64,000 nt of DNA from Breznakiella homolactica (GTDB lineage: Bacteria; Spirochaetota; Spirochaetia; Treponematales; Breznakiellaceae), in NCBI RefSeq assembly GCF_016616095.2, contig NZ_CP067089.2, positions 3,658,001-3,722,000 of the forward strand, given 5' to 3'. A program made the position numbers and the translations under genes. Below, piece by piece: positions 16,507-25,859 of the stretch (its first letter is position 1; each line of letters begins with the position of its first letter). Below the pieces are notes generated by a model. It was given only the letters and a program-made list of their open reading frames with translations, was not told the origin of the DNA and ran no database searches.

Positions 16507-18016
16507 GGGAGGCCCCTTGGGAATCCCCCGCCCGCAGCTGTTCCTGCAGGGCCGAACAGAACGCCAGGGTCTCCTCGAAGCTTTCCGGCGCGGGAGCCTT
16601 CCCTCCATAGGCGAAGCTGACCCAGACCCGGATAAGCGTTCCGAATCCTTCCGCGCCGGGAGCGCCGGACCGCGTTACCATGGCGAGGCATTCGTATTCC
16701 GTCGCGTCCGCGGGGAACGTGAGCCCCCCCTGTATTTCGTAGGTTCCTTCCGCCGCGGCCACGCAGCTGGCCCAGGCTTCCCGCAGAAATCCCTGGTCAA
16801 AATATTTCCTGGCCTGTTCCAGCAGGGCTTCGGGACTGTCCGGTCCCGCATCCGGAGCGATCCGGGATGTTTTGCGGAAGGGCTGCCCCGTCCGCAGTTT
16901 GCTGTACCGGTACAGCCTGTACGCCGCATAGACCACCGCGGCGCCGATTGCCGCGACAAGCAGTGTCCGTATGAAGTAACCGAATCCGCGCTTTATGGCT
17001 TCCGTCCAGTCGGGGATGTCAAAATCCGGGGACTCTCCCTGTTCCGGAGGATCCTTCAGCTGGATCGTCCAGGTTTTCCGTTCGCCCCCGAAATCGGGAG
17101 ACGCCAGAACTTCCTCAAGGGTATCCATGGGAACGGCCCCGGCTTCCGCGGAGAGAGCTTCCGGATTGCCGGAATTTTCCTGCGCAGTGAGATGAGGCAC
17201 GGAACAGAGCAGGGCGGCGGCGAGTATACAAACCATGGCCAGGGATTTTACCGCGGGATGTATTCCTCCCGAAGAAGCAGGCTTGTTTTCCCGGGCGAAG
17301 GATGAAAATTCCAGCTGAATATCCCAGCCTTCGGTTTCCAGCCGGCTGTTGATATACAGCCCGAAACCCATACACACATAGAGGGTTTCGACGATGAAAA
17401 GATTCACCGTCATCGCGCTGATCAGCAGGATTTCGTAGGTGTCCAGGGATTCCCAAATTGTGGAAAAAGAAGGCGCCTGGGTTAAATCCATAACGGCAAT
17501 AAAAAAGAAAATTTCCCCGACCAAAAGGGCTGTCTCCAGAACAATCCCGAGGAGGGTTACGAGAACGCTGAATCCCAGTCCGCCCCGTTCCAGTATCCGG
17601 ATGCGCTGCCGTGCTTTCTTTCCCCTTTGGCGTTCCAGAACCCGTACGGGCATGCGGCCGGAACGCCAGAGACTGAACCGCCGCCAGAGCAGGTCTCCCG
17701 GGAGGGCTGTTACCAGGGAACGGAAATACCCCTTCATAATATGTTTCAGCGACGCGGAGGGATTGAAGAAACGGACCGAGATACTGTGGAGCACCGGCCG
17801 GTCAAAAAGCGGTTTGAGCCACCAGAGGGCAATGAATATCCAGGGCTTTGTCCAGTCCGGCATAGCGTACGCCGCGGCGGCCAGGATAATCAGGGGGATT
17901 CCCAGGAGCAGCGCGAAAAGCCCCAGTCCGTTCCGCCAGAGCAGGAGTCCCGAGTCGGCGGCTTCCCAGCTGCTCCGCTGGCGCAGCCTGAAGAAATTTA
18001 TTCCCGGTTCAGTCAT
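16499..18016 (-). CDS. Multi-pass membrane protein with DUF4129-like C-terminus
   Basis: A protein of 505 residues. It has at least five hydrophobic segments: FALLLGIPLIILAAAAYAM, LVTLLGIVLETALLVGEIFF, ILLISAMTVNLFIVETLYV, SLAMVCILAAALLCSVPHL and LLVAAIGAAVVYAAYRLY. The C-terminal cytosolic tail (EALLEQARKYFDQGFLREAW...) fits DUF4129, which usually accompanies DUF4350, MoxR and DUF58. It overlaps the SpoIIM-like gene upstream and the DUF4350 gene downstream by 8 bases each, so the cluster is one tightly coupled transcript. Precise function unknown. The DUF4129 match is by recall of pattern and order. Confidence 0.8.
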   Translation of the reverse strand: MTEPGINFFRLRQRSSWEAADSGLLLWRNGLGLFALLLGIPLIILAAAAYAMPDWTKPWIFIALWWLKPLFDRPVLHSISVRFFNPSASLKHIMKGYFRSLVTALPGDLLWRRFSLWRSGRMPVRVLERQRGKKARQRIRILERGGLGFSVLVTLLGIVLETALLVGEIFFFIAVMDLTQAPSFSTIWESLDTYEILLISAMTVNLFIVETLYVCMGFGLYINSRLETEGWDIQLEFSSFARENKPASSGGIHPAVKSLAMVCILAAALLCSVPHLTAQENSGNPEALSAEAGAVPMDTLEEVLASPDFGGERKTWTIQLKDPPEQGESPDFDIPDWTEAIKRGFGYFIRTLLVAAIGAAVVYAAYRLYRYSKLRTGQPFRKTSRIAPDAGPDSPEALLEQARKYFDQGFLREAWASCVAAAEGTYEIQGGLTFPADATEYECLAMVTRSGAPGAEGFGTLIRVWVSFAYGGKAPAPESFEETLAFCSALQEQLRAGDSQGASHA

Positions 18017-18974
18017 GGCTTTTCCCGCGCCCCGCTAAGATGAAATACAGAAAAAGCAGAACCCATCCGGCGATCCCGGCGCCCAGGCGGAGCGCCATGG
18101 GAAACTGATGCTGGGAAGACCAGAACGCTTCGATTACCGCGGCAATGACCAGCATGATGGCGCTGCCGCTGATAATGGGGATAACGGTTTTTCCCGCCCT
18201 GCGCATGGATGCCGCCCTGGTCAATCCCTGGGTTATAAAAAGCCGGTATCCCAGCTGCAGCCCGCCGAAGGCGCTCAGCACAATCGCGGTCAGTTCAAAA
18301 CTGCTGTGTCCGATGATAAAACCGAAAAACGTTTCGGCGAATCCACTGTTAATTATATGCCCCGCGGCGGCGCCGAGAAAAACCGCGTTAAAGGCGAGTA
18401 TGATAAGGCTGCCGACCCCGGCAATAATACCGCCGGCAAAACTCCTGAAGGCAATGGAAATATTATTGTAGATATAAAATCCGAACATATCCGCGTCGCC
18501 GCTCACATCCCGGGGTTCCAGAAAGTGGTCGCTTTCGGGGTCGTACATCTGTTCCATGTTCCAGGCCTGCCGTTCCCCCATGATTTCGTATACCATTTCC
18601 GGAAACCGTACACAGAGGAATCCGGTAAAAAGCATGATGCCGTAAAAAATCAGGTGTACCGCCGCGATTCCTTTCCAATGGGTTCTTATTGATTGGGGGA
18701 ACGTACGGAGGATGAAATCCACCAGACCTTTAACCGACCAGGAATGCTGGCCGTAGAGGAGCTGGTTTCCCTCAAGCACCAGACGGTTCAGCCGTTCGAT
18801 GATAACCGGGTCAAACGCGTGCGCCCGTGCGGTATTGAGATCCTGGGTCAGCTCGCGGAACGCCCTGGGAAACCATGCGGCGTTGTTCCGGATGTTTTTT
18901 GCGCTGCCGTTGACGATGCCTTCAATTTTATCCCACGAGGCCTGACGCCGTTCCAAGAAACGTTCCTGGGTCAT
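18009..18974 (-). CDS. SpoIIM/DUF95 family integral membrane protein
   Basis: A protein of 321 residues. A soluble helical N-terminus (about 100 residues, RRQASWDKIEGIVN...) leads into a membrane domain with five to six helices. The family core is visible as NNISIAFRSFAGGIIAGVGS, followed by FGFIIGHSSFELTAIVLSAF. Stage II sporulation M proteins form part of a peptidoglycan-remodelling complex in sporulating bacteria, but this organism group does not sporulate. In non-sporulators the gene usually sits with RDD and MoxR genes, as here. It overlaps its neighbours by 4 and 8 bases. The role is probably a membrane scaffold of the MoxR system (inference). Confidence 0.88.
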   Translation of the reverse strand: MTQERFLERRQASWDKIEGIVNGSAKNIRNNAAWFPRAFRELTQDLNTARAHAFDPVIIERLNRLVLEGNQLLYGQHSWSVKGLVDFILRTFPQSIRTHWKGIAAVHLIFYGIMLFTGFLCVRFPEMVYEIMGERQAWNMEQMYDPESDHFLEPRDVSGDADMFGFYIYNNISIAFRSFAGGIIAGVGSLIILAFNAVFLGAAAGHIINSGFAETFFGFIIGHSSFELTAIVLSAFGGLQLGYRLFITQGLTRAASMRRAGKTVIPIISGSAIMLVIAAVIEAFWSSQHQFPMALRLGAGIAGWVLLFLYFILAGRGKSHD

Positions 18975-19699
18975 GGCCGGTCCCCGCTTAATCCCCGGGC
19001 AATCCCCAGCAGGTACTCCGCGTCGGACTTCGACTCCCAGGCTGTGCCGCCGCTCCTGAGTACCGGAGCGTATATGCGGGCCAGTTCTTCGGCTCTGTCC
19101 TGGCCGAGCAGAGGATACCGGCGGGCGAACATGAGGATGGTCTGTTTTTCCTCATAGGACAAATTCCGGGACGGGCGTATGATTTCAAACCGTGAGAGCC
19201 ATGCCATATTGGAACGCCGTGTGGGTGCAAGCGAATTGGATGTGTATACCACCAGGGTATCCGCGGCCCAATCCCCGAGGCGCCGGAATCCGGGGCTGAG
19301 GCTGATGGAGAAAAGGGCAATATAATACAGAAACATAAAAGTATCGGCGAAACGGAGCAGGTTCCGCAGAAACGACGACCCGGGATTAACCGGCGAGCCG
19401 TCGCTGCGGACAACCCTGAGCCCCATTATTTTCTTTCCCAGGCTCTGGCCTTTGAACGTGAGTTCGCAGAAAACATGGTAGAACCAGCTTACCAGGAAAA
19501 TCATGATCATCAGGAGCCAGGTCCCGGTTATTTCCGCGAGGGTCCCCGCGGTTAAGTATACCGACAGCAGTATCGCGTATTGAACCAATTCGTCTATGGC
19601 GTACGCGCAGAGACGGATCATCAGCCCGGCGGGGTAGAGGGTAAATTCAATCCCCTCAGGAGTTTCCACTCTGCGCGATGTGTCCCGTAAATGTTCCAA
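18971..19699 (-). CDS. RDD family membrane protein
   Basis: A protein of 242 residues with an RDD-type membrane domain. The first helix region GLMIRLCAYAIDELVQY carries the conserved Arg and Asp. Further signatures are GQSLGKKIMGLRVVRSDG and the second Asp at LRFADTFMFLYYIALF; a charged cytosolic tail (FEIIRPSRNLSYEEKQTILMF, about residues 165-242) follows. RDD proteins are small transport- or scaffold-like proteins of mostly unknown substrate. It begins 12 bases after the DUF5362 gene and overlaps the SpoIIM-like gene by 4 bases. Confidence 0.88.
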   Translation of the reverse strand: MEHLRDTSRRVETPEGIEFTLYPAGLMIRLCAYAIDELVQYAILLSVYLTAGTLAEITGTWLLMIMIFLVSWFYHVFCELTFKGQSLGKKIMGLRVVRSDGSPVNPGSSFLRNLLRFADTFMFLYYIALFSISLSPGFRRLGDWAADTLVVYTSNSLAPTRRSNMAWLSRFEIIRPSRNLSYEEKQTILMFARRYPLLGQDRAEELARIYAPVLRSGGTAWESKSDAEYLLGIARGLSGDRP

Positions 19700-19711
19700 A
19701 ACCTTCCTGCG

Positions 19712-20221
19712 CTACATAAATGCCGAGCTTATTCCAACAGCGATGGCAATAATGATGAATATCGGGATGATTGCCAGGTAAATAATACAGACAATGCCGT
19801 AAAATTTCCATAAAGACTTGTTGTTCTTTAATGCCAGTTCGAGTTCCTGGTCGGAATTATTCTGGAGGTAATTCCGGATTTTCACGCCGAAGAAATAGAC
19901 GAATTTCGCCGGAAAAAAGAATATTACCGCCATAATGATATACAGCACACCCATGGAAGCCCCCGCGGCGGCTACCCCGAATGATGAACCGACGGATTCC
20001 GTCAGGCTTGTCAGGAAAGGCGCGGTAAATATTACCACGATTCCGCCTACCGCCATAAAACCGCACATGATAAACCCCAGAATGCCCACAAAACGGAGCC
20101 AGGGGGAGGCTTCCTTGAGATACCGGAGCATGGTTTCGTTCAGGGAACCCGCGGAAAAAGCCGGTCCCGCCGCGGCAATATCGGATTTGGGACTTTCATA
20201 GGGATTAATAGAATCAGACAT
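19712..20221 (-). CDS. DUF5362-like small membrane protein, first gene of the MoxR operon
   Basis: A protein of 169 residues with a soluble N-terminus carrying the NPYESPKSDI motif common to this family, and three to four helices (FVGILGFIMCGFMAVGGIVVI, SMGVLYIIMAVIFFFPAKFVY, FYGIVCIIYLAIIPIFIIIAI, each split here by position). The segment ASPWLRFVGILGF is typical of DUF5362. AGGAGG lies 10 bases before the ATG. It heads a seven-gene minus-strand operon. Function unknown. Confidence 0.8.
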   Translation of the reverse strand: MSDSINPYESPKSDIAAAGPAFSAGSLNETMLRYLKEASPWLRFVGILGFIMCGFMAVGGIVVIFTAPFLTSLTESVGSSFGVAAAGASMGVLYIIMAVIFFFPAKFVYFFGVKIRNYLQNNSDQELELALKNNKSLWKFYGIVCIIYLAIIPIFIIIAIAVGISSAFM

Positions 20222-20355
20222 GACAGCAATTCCTCCTTTGCGTAGTCACGAATAATGGTGAGATATTCTTAAGTATATACTAAAGTCTGAAAAGTAACTG
20301 GATTTTGCCGTCCCGAAGGGCCTGTTTCTGCGGATTTTCCGCGTTTGCGGATCCT

Positions 20356-20377
20356 AAAAGGCCCGCCGCCGGCGGCC
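20356..20377 (-). terminator. Terminator after the ABC transporter pair
   Basis: Directly after the stop codon the minus strand reads GGCCGCC, a short GC loop and GGCGGGCC, followed by TTTTA. The stem has one bulge and the T-run is short, so efficiency is uncertain. Confidence 0.5.
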
Positions 20378-22195
20378 TCACCGGTAATTCTGAAGCTGAA
20401 CTTCGTACATTTTTTTATATACCCCGCCAAGGGTCATGAGTTCCGCATGGCTGCCGTCCTCTATGATCCGGCCATCCTCAAACACAAGAACACGGTCGAC
20501 AATGCCGGTAATGCCGAGGCGGTGGGAAATAAGGATCGTGGTTTTGTCTTCCGTGAATTCCGCAAAATTACGGTACAGTTCCGCTTCTGCCATGGGGTCC
20601 AGCGCCGATGTGGGTTCATCAAGGATCATGATTTTCGCGCCGCTGCGGAACATTGCCCTGGTGAGGGCTATTTTCTGCCATTGGCCGCCGGACAGGTTGT
20701 TGCCGGTTTTGCTGAACCGGCCGACTTCTTCATCCGGGCCTCCGGGCTGCGCGGAAATAATTCTGTCCGCTCCTATTTTGCGGGCCTCCGACAGAATGGC
20801 CTCATCGGACGCGGCCCGACTTGAATCCGAAATGGCAATGTTTTCACGGATAGTGGTTTCGTATCTGCCGAAATTCTGGAAAACCACGGACAGGGTATTG
20901 CGGATCGCCCGCAGATGGTCCGCCGCGTTACGGCCGCCGATGGTTATTGAACCCGTATCGGGCTTGTACAGGCCGCATAGCAGCGCGATGAACGTGGATT
21001 TTCCCGAACCATTCCTTCCGACAATGGCGACTTTTTCCCCTTTCCTGATCGTAACCGTGATTCCGCGGAGCGTCTCCTCCGGAGAGTTGGGATAGGTAAA
21101 ATGTACATTTTCGAAAACAATATCCGGCTCATCGATGGTCACCGGCCGGTTCTCGAGTTTTTCCGCGGCTGTATCCTGCAGATCAAAAAAATCCTTCATA
21201 TACGGAATATCCCCGAAAAACCTGGCCGCGCCGGTGAACAGTTTCGCGGTGATGGTCTGCATTTGGCCCGCCGCGGTATAAACCAGAGCGAAGAGGCCCA
21301 GGCCAAGGGCGGGATCCGCGTAAATACTGCGCACGATTATCAGCATCACCGCTATGTAGACGCCATTCCGCAGCAGATCGGCAATGGAATTATACAAGAC
21401 GTATTTTTTCGTTACCGTCTGCTTTTCCCGCAGGTAGCGTTCCGAAACAGCCTTCCATTTTTCCTTGACCCAGGGAAAGATATTGTTGAACCTGAGGTCA
21501 CCCATGGAACGGCAGTGTTCGTTGGCTCCCGCGGCGATATAAAATAAATGGACCGACATGGCTCCGTCTTTCATTCCCTTGGTTTTGCTTTTGTATTCAT
21601 CATCCTTCTGCATAATGGACAGGATAACCGCCGGAATACTGGTCGCGAGAAGGATGAGAAACAAGACTGTGTTCGCTTCTATCAGAATGAACGAAATGCT
21701 CAGGAAGCTGATCAGGTACTGAACACAGAGGATTACCTGCTGAATGCTGCCAGCCACCCGGATGCCGCCGAATTGTTCGGAGAACAGGAGTTTTTCCCGG
21801 AAATCCGATTCATTTTCGATATACTTGTATTCCACATGGCTGGTGCAGTCGATGATCGCTTCCTTGATGAAACGCTGGGTATTGAAGGTATCCCGTTCCG
21901 AAAAATAAAGCTGCGCCTGGGCATACAGAGTCTGAACAAGATAGGACAGAATCAGCAGGCCCAGAAGCATGAAGCTCTGCCGGATTTCCGCCCGGCCCTG
22001 GGTCAGCGACTGTATGCTGTCGGTGAATGACCGGAGCAGCAGGGCTATGGCCGCCGGAAGGAGCGCCGCGGGGAATCCCAGAATGCTGACCAGCATTGAG
22101 GCCTTTCCCTTGGTCCGGATGCTGATGCTGAACGCCCGTTTGATTATGCCCAGGGTTTCCCGGAAACCGACCCGCGGATGGCTGCTGCTGCTCAT
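20378..22195 (-). CDS. ABC half-transporter, permease fused to ATPase (second of a pair)
   Basis: A 605-residue exporter-type ABC protein. Six helices span about residues 25-310. The nucleotide-binding domain has Walker A GRNGSGKS, signature LSGGQWQK, Walker B KIMILDEPTSALDP and H-loop ISHRLG, all intact. The ATG at 22195 overlaps the stop codon of the preceding half-transporter (ATGA), so the two are translationally coupled and probably form a heterodimer. The longer start at 22228 is rejected because it lies well inside the upstream gene. Such exporters move lipids, peptides or drugs; no substrate clue such as a peptidase C39 domain or precursor gene is seen. Confidence 0.9.
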   Translation of the reverse strand: MSSSSHPRVGFRETLGIIKRAFSISIRTKGKASMLVSILGFPAALLPAAIALLLRSFTDSIQSLTQGRAEIRQSFMLLGLLILSYLVQTLYAQAQLYFSERDTFNTQRFIKEAIIDCTSHVEYKYIENESDFREKLLFSEQFGGIRVAGSIQQVILCVQYLISFLSISFILIEANTVLFLILLATSIPAVILSIMQKDDEYKSKTKGMKDGAMSVHLFYIAAGANEHCRSMGDLRFNNIFPWVKEKWKAVSERYLREKQTVTKKYVLYNSIADLLRNGVYIAVMLIIVRSIYADPALGLGLFALVYTAAGQMQTITAKLFTGAARFFGDIPYMKDFFDLQDTAAEKLENRPVTIDEPDIVFENVHFTYPNSPEETLRGITVTIRKGEKVAIVGRNGSGKSTFIALLCGLYKPDTGSITIGGRNAADHLRAIRNTLSVVFQNFGRYETTIRENIAISDSSRAASDEAILSEARKIGADRIISAQPGGPDEEVGRFSKTGNNLSGGQWQKIALTRAMFRSGAKIMILDEPTSALDPMAEAELYRNFAEFTEDKTTILISHRLGITGIVDRVLVFEDGRIIEDGSHAELMTLGGVYKKMYEVQLQNYR

Positions 22196-24006
22196 GGCTG
22201 GTCTCCGGAGGAATCGGTTTTGTACCATTGGGCCTGTTCATGAAAGAACTGCGCGTAGAGGCCGTTCCGGTTTATAAGTTCATCATGGACGCCCTGTTCT
22301 GCGATTCCGCCGCCGGACAGGACGACGATACGGTCCGCCAGCCTGGCGAAACTGATGCGGTGGCTCACCAGAATAACCGTGCGGCCGCCGGCGGTATTTC
22401 TGATCTGCGAGAATTGCTCCATTTCCGCGATGGGATCAAGCATGGAAGAGGGCTCGTCAAAGATGAGTATTTCCTTGTCGCTCATATGGGTCCGGGATAC
22501 GGCAATACGCTGTCCCTCTCCGCCGGAAAAAACGACCCCGGCTTTCTCGACGTTGCGGTTCACCATGGTTGTAAGCCCCCCGGGGAGCTTTCTCAGCAGG
22601 GGCAGGGCGCCTCCCTTGTCCATGGCTTCCAAAACCATCTGCTCATTTTCCACCTGCCCTACATTGCCTATCCCGACATTTTCCTGGACGGTAAAATGGA
22701 ACAGGTAAAAATCCTGAAAAAAAGCACCCGCCCGGCGGTTGATAAGGCCGTGCTTATACGCGTCATAGGGCTTTCCCATAAACAGGACTTCCCCGGAATC
22801 GGGTTTCAGCAGGCCCAGGAGGATTTTTATCAGGGTGGTTTTCCCCGCTCCGTTTATTCCCACCAGGGCCAGGGTTTCGCCTTTTCGTATCCGCAGTGAA
22901 AGGTTGTCCAGCACCGGGGCTTCATCATTATACGCAAATGAAACATTCTTCAGTTCGAAGATGATGTCCCCGTTTCCCGGCTCATCGGTTTTCTTACCAT
23001 CCTCTTCGGGGTCAACCTTCGGTGTGTTTGAGAAAAACCGCCGCTGAATGTCGAGGCCGTAGAGTCCGTAATCGAGCTGGTGCCAGCTCCTGGATATTCC
23101 CGACACCGCGGCGGCTGTCCCGGCGCAGAGTGAAATAATCATCAGAATTGTGTCCGGCCCCATCCGCCCGGCTCCGGCGGCGGAAATACAGTACAGCAGT
23201 ATAATTCCCATAAAAATATAAAAACCGGTCTCAAGAACCGTATTGAGGCGGGCCCTGCCTTTATTCTTCCGCATTTCCATTTCTTCTACCTTCGCGTAGG
23301 CCTTATTCCACTGTTTTTTTATTCCCTCCGCGGCTTCGTAAATGCGGATTTCTTTGGCGGTATCCCCGTTCTGGGGGAGTTTTTCAAAGTAATCGGCGTG
23401 GTGAAGGTGCTCGCGGATTACACTCCAGACAACCTGGTTTTTCCCAGAATTAAACAGGTTCAGCGCAATGCTGAGAACCACATAGGCCAGGGTAATACAG
23501 AAAATGAAAGCTGAAATTGAGAGAGCCACCGCCAAGAAAGAGACGATACCGACCAGTTTGGATATAAGCACGCAGCCGGAGCTCGTCAGGTCCGTCAGGG
23601 AACCGCACCGCGAAATAACCGCGAAGTACTCATCGGCGGTTTTCTTTTTGGAAAGCTCCGACAGGGGTATCCGCTGGGCCGAATCCATCATGGTTTCTTC
23701 GAGGCCAAGGTAATAGGCATCAAACATCACCATATAAAGAAAGTCATCGTTTAACCGGGCGGATATTCCTGAAACAGTGAGAATGGCTCCCATAATCAGA
23801 ATTGAGGGAATTACCGCGTTAAAGGACCCGGTCCCGGCGGATATGAATACGGAAATCTGTCCGAGTATGCTGCGGTAGAAGAAAAGAATCACCGCGGGAA
23901 GTACCGCGAGCAGGACACTCAGGAGCAGCCAGAAGACAATCATGGGTTTGTTGATTTTTAAAGCAAGCCTGGTCCCCCAGGCGGCTGCTTTCAGTTTGTT
24001 GCCCAT
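22192..24006 (-). CDS. ABC half-transporter, permease fused to ATPase (first of a pair)
   Basis: A 604-residue ABC exporter subunit with membrane helices (PMIVFWLLLSVLLAVLPAVI, SILIMGAILTVSGISA, LAVALSISAFIFCITLAYVV) and an ATPase domain. Walker A is GINGAGKTT, the signature is the variant FSGGEGQR, Walker B is EILIFDEPSSMLDP and the H-loop is VSHRIS. The downstream partner has a canonical signature, whereas this one deviates (FSGGE). Asymmetric heterodimeric exporters often have one degenerate site, so this pair may follow that pattern. Probably in the cytoplasmic membrane; substrate unknown. Confidence 0.9.
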   Translation of the reverse strand: MGNKLKAAAWGTRLALKINKPMIVFWLLLSVLLAVLPAVILFFYRSILGQISVFISAGTGSFNAVIPSILIMGAILTVSGISARLNDDFLYMVMFDAYYLGLEETMMDSAQRIPLSELSKKKTADEYFAVISRCGSLTDLTSSGCVLISKLVGIVSFLAVALSISAFIFCITLAYVVLSIALNLFNSGKNQVVWSVIREHLHHADYFEKLPQNGDTAKEIRIYEAAEGIKKQWNKAYAKVEEMEMRKNKGRARLNTVLETGFYIFMGIILLYCISAAGAGRMGPDTILMIISLCAGTAAAVSGISRSWHQLDYGLYGLDIQRRFFSNTPKVDPEEDGKKTDEPGNGDIIFELKNVSFAYNDEAPVLDNLSLRIRKGETLALVGINGAGKTTLIKILLGLLKPDSGEVLFMGKPYDAYKHGLINRRAGAFFQDFYLFHFTVQENVGIGNVGQVENEQMVLEAMDKGGALPLLRKLPGGLTTMVNRNVEKAGVVFSGGEGQRIAVSRTHMSDKEILIFDEPSSMLDPIAEMEQFSQIRNTAGGRTVILVSHRISFARLADRIVVLSGGGIAEQGVHDELINRNGLYAQFFHEQAQWYKTDSSGDQP

Positions 24007-24095
24007 GGCAGACTCCCGGGAGTGTTTTTAGGAATCCGGTTTTCAGTTATCTGTATCTATCTGAAAAAAACAAACATCAAAGAAAGTTATCGTTC

Positions 24096-24168
24096 AGCCA
24101 AGACCGGGAATTGAACCCGGGACCTACGCATTACGAGTGCGTCGCTCTACCGACTGAGCCATCTTGGC
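24096..24168 (-). tRNA. tRNA-Thr (anticodon CGT)
   Basis: The minus strand folds as a complete cloverleaf of 73 bases. The acceptor stem is GCCAAGA / TCTTGGC, the D-arm GCTCAGTCGGTAGAGC, the anticodon stem ACGCA / TGCGT with loop CTCGTAA (anticodon CGT, reading ACG), and the T-arm CCGGG-TTCAATT-CCCGG. The discriminator base is T and the CCA end is not encoded. Confidence 0.96.
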
Positions 24169-24177
24169 GCTGGGGAA

Positions 24178-24206
24178 AAACTACACTGATTCAGGATAAA
24201 GGTCAA
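24178..24206 (-). promoter_or_regulatory. Promoter of tRNA-Thr
   Basis: Minus strand -35 TTGACC (24201-24206), 17-base spacer, -10 TAGTTT (24178-24183), 9 bases before the first base of the tRNA. This gives an almost leader-free precursor. Confidence 0.65.
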
Positions 24207-24293
24207 GATATTTGAATCCGCCGCCGGGACCCGCCGCCGCGCGGGGGCTTTTTATTGCGGTTTCCCAAAAAACCATAGAATCAAAAAATTATG

Positions 24294-24322
24294 TTGACTC
24301 TTAAAGAATATAGCCATATTTT
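24294..24322 (+). promoter_or_regulatory. Promoter of the marR-lipid kinase operon
   Basis: -35 TTGACT (24294-24299), 17-base spacer, -10 TATTTT (24317-24322). The start point would fall near 24329, immediately before a palindromic block (24331-24354). A GC-rich hairpin with a T-run (24230-24253) lies just upstream and may insulate the promoter. Confidence 0.6.
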
Positions 24323-24330
24323 ATAAAAAG

Positions 24331-24354
24331 CTAAACAGTTTAGCGGTAAACTAT
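24331..24354. promoter_or_regulatory. Candidate MarR operator
   Basis: CTAAAC-A-GTTTAG (24331-24343) is a perfect inverted repeat. Its right half also pairs with a second arm in GTTTA-GCGG-TAAAC (24338-24351). Overlapping palindromes on the predicted start point, ahead of a marR gene, suggest autorepression, as is usual in this family. This is inferred from position. Confidence 0.5.
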
Positions 24355-24391
24355 TTGGCTGTTATTCTGCATTTTTCCGGAGAATGAAACA

Positions 24392-24874
24392 ATGGATCAA
24401 AGCTTGGATACCCAGCTGGTACATTCAATATTTCGGTTTAAAAGGCTGGTAAGCTCAGGCCTCGGAATGGACGCGGCGGAGAATAAAAGCGCCATTAACA
24501 TGACCGAGCTTATGTTAATGAATGGAATCGTTAACAATACCGCCGATTCAGAAAACAATGTCGGCCCATCCGATATCAGAAGCTATCTGTCAATTTCCAA
24601 GGGAGCGGTTTCCCAAATGCTCGGTTCTCTTGAAAAGAAAGGCTTTATAAACAGGGAAATTGACCGGAACAACCGCCGAAACCTTATCGTTACCCTTACC
24701 TCGGAAGGACGCCGGATTTTGAAGCGGCAATACAATGAATTCAGCGGAAAGCTGGAAAAAATAATAGGCCGTCTCGGGGAAGATGATGTCACGCAGATGA
24801 TAAGAATTGTAAACCGTATGATAACGATAACAAATGAACTCGCGGTCGAATCAGAACACGAACAGGCGGGATAA
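24392..24874 (+). CDS. MarR family transcriptional regulator
   Basis: A 160-residue winged-helix regulator. The recognition region is SDIRSYLSISKGAVSQMLGS, followed by LEKKGFINREIDRNNRRNLI, the MarR wing with its conserved DxRxxx-type pattern, and then VTLTSEGRRIL. MarR dimers bind palindromes and release them on ligand binding. Its own promoter carries a palindrome over the start point. The downstream gene is a lipid kinase 91 bases away with no visible terminator, so the two are probably cotranscribed. Ligand unknown. Base composition of this gene is lower in GC than that of most neighbours. Confidence 0.9.
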   Translation: MDQSLDTQLVHSIFRFKRLVSSGLGMDAAENKSAINMTELMLMNGIVNNTADSENNVGPSDIRSYLSISKGAVSQMLGSLEKKGFINREIDRNNRRNLIVTLTSEGRRILKRQYNEFSGKLEKIIGRLGEDDVTQMIRIVNRMITITNELAVESEHEQAG

Positions 24875-24965
24875 ACAATGACGGTATGGCTGAAAATGGC
24901 CTTATGGCAATCAGTAAAAAGTAAGAGTGTGCATCGGTAACGTTCAAACGGGAAGGCGGGTAATC

Positions 24966-25859
24966 ATGCAGAAGCAAAATATACTGTTAATAATTAATCC
25001 TGTTGCGGGAAGAAAAAAAGCCAACAAGATAGTCTATCAGATTGTTGATTCGCTTTCCCGGAATAATTGCAGGACGGTAATTTTCATGACCACAAGAAAG
25101 GGCGAAGCGACGGACCTGATAATTGAGCATGCCCATGACTGCCATAAAATAATCTGCTGCGGCGGCGATGGAACATTGAGCGAGGTTCTGTCCGGATTGA
25201 TTCGGCTGGATATGAAAATTCCCGTAGGATACATCCCGACGGGTACTACCAATGATTTTGCCCATTCCCTGAACCTGCCCACCGATATTGACTCAGCGAT
25301 TGAAGCCACCACAAACGGTCATATACAGAAACACGATATTGGGTCATTTAATGAAGGACAATATTTTTCTTACGTCGCCTCTTTCGGGGCTTTTTCAAAA
25401 GTTTCTTATTCTACCCCGCAATGGCTTAAGAATTTCTTCGGACATATGGCGTACATTTTTAACGGCATTTTGAGTATCACCGGTATTCGGCCGCATAAGG
25501 TCAAAGTGATAGCGGACGGAGATGAAATCGCCGGAGATTTTATTTTTGGCAGCGTATCAAACTCAAAAGTCATCGGCGGCATTGTAAGATTTCTGGAATC
25601 GGATGTTTCTTTTGACGACGGCAAGTTTGAAGTACTGCTGATCAAAAAGCCAAGAAGCATCAAAGACTTTGGAAGGATTGTCAAAGGTGTTTTCCGGCGC
25701 CGGTATGACGATCAGAATATATGCTTTTTCAAGGCAAGCAAAGTATCCTTCGCCTTTGAAAAAGATACGGACTGGACGATTGACGGGGAATACGCGGGGA
25801 CACTCTGCAATGTTCAGATAAAAAATCTTCCCTGCACGGCACAGGTCATGATTGTATAG
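24966..25859 (+). CDS. Diacylglycerol kinase family lipid kinase (YegS/DgkB-like)
   Basis: A 297-residue kinase of the DAGK catalytic family. The N-terminal LIINPVAGRKKANKI motif, nucleotide loop CCGGDGTLSEVLSGL (GGDGT) and IPTGTTNDFAHSL (GTxNDFA) are all intact. The C-terminal beta domain ends with FEVLLIKKP and WTIDGEYAG, matching DgkB-like proteins. These cytosolic enzymes phosphorylate diacylglycerol or related lipids and recycle it into phospholipid synthesis. The start is ATG 24966, preceded by GGAAGGCGGG; the longer start at 24927 adds an unrelated tail. Probably regulated by the MarR protein encoded upstream. Confidence 0.9.
   Translation: MQKQNILLIINPVAGRKKANKIVYQIVDSLSRNNCRTVIFMTTRKGEATDLIIEHAHDCHKIICCGGDGTLSEVLSGLIRLDMKIPVGYIPTGTTNDFAHSLNLPTDIDSAIEATTNGHIQKHDIGSFNEGQYFSYVASFGAFSKVSYSTPQWLKNFFGHMAYIFNGILSITGIRPHKVKVIADGDEIAGDFIFGSVSNSKVIGGIVRFLESDVSFDDGKFEVLLIKKPRSIKDFGRIVKGVFRRRYDDQNICFFKASKVSFAFEKDTDWTIDGEYAGTLCNVQIKNLPCTAQVMIV

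Noticed and set aside
15187..16620. 477-codon plus-strand open frame opposite the DUF4350 gene
   Set aside because: It is antisense to a gene with clear domain pattern, overlaps and operon position; the sequence is basic and repetitive, as expected for a GC-rich shadow frame.
24878..24940. 20-codon frame between marR and the lipid kinase
   Set aside because: No convincing ribosome-binding site and no recognisable peptide; likely spacer.
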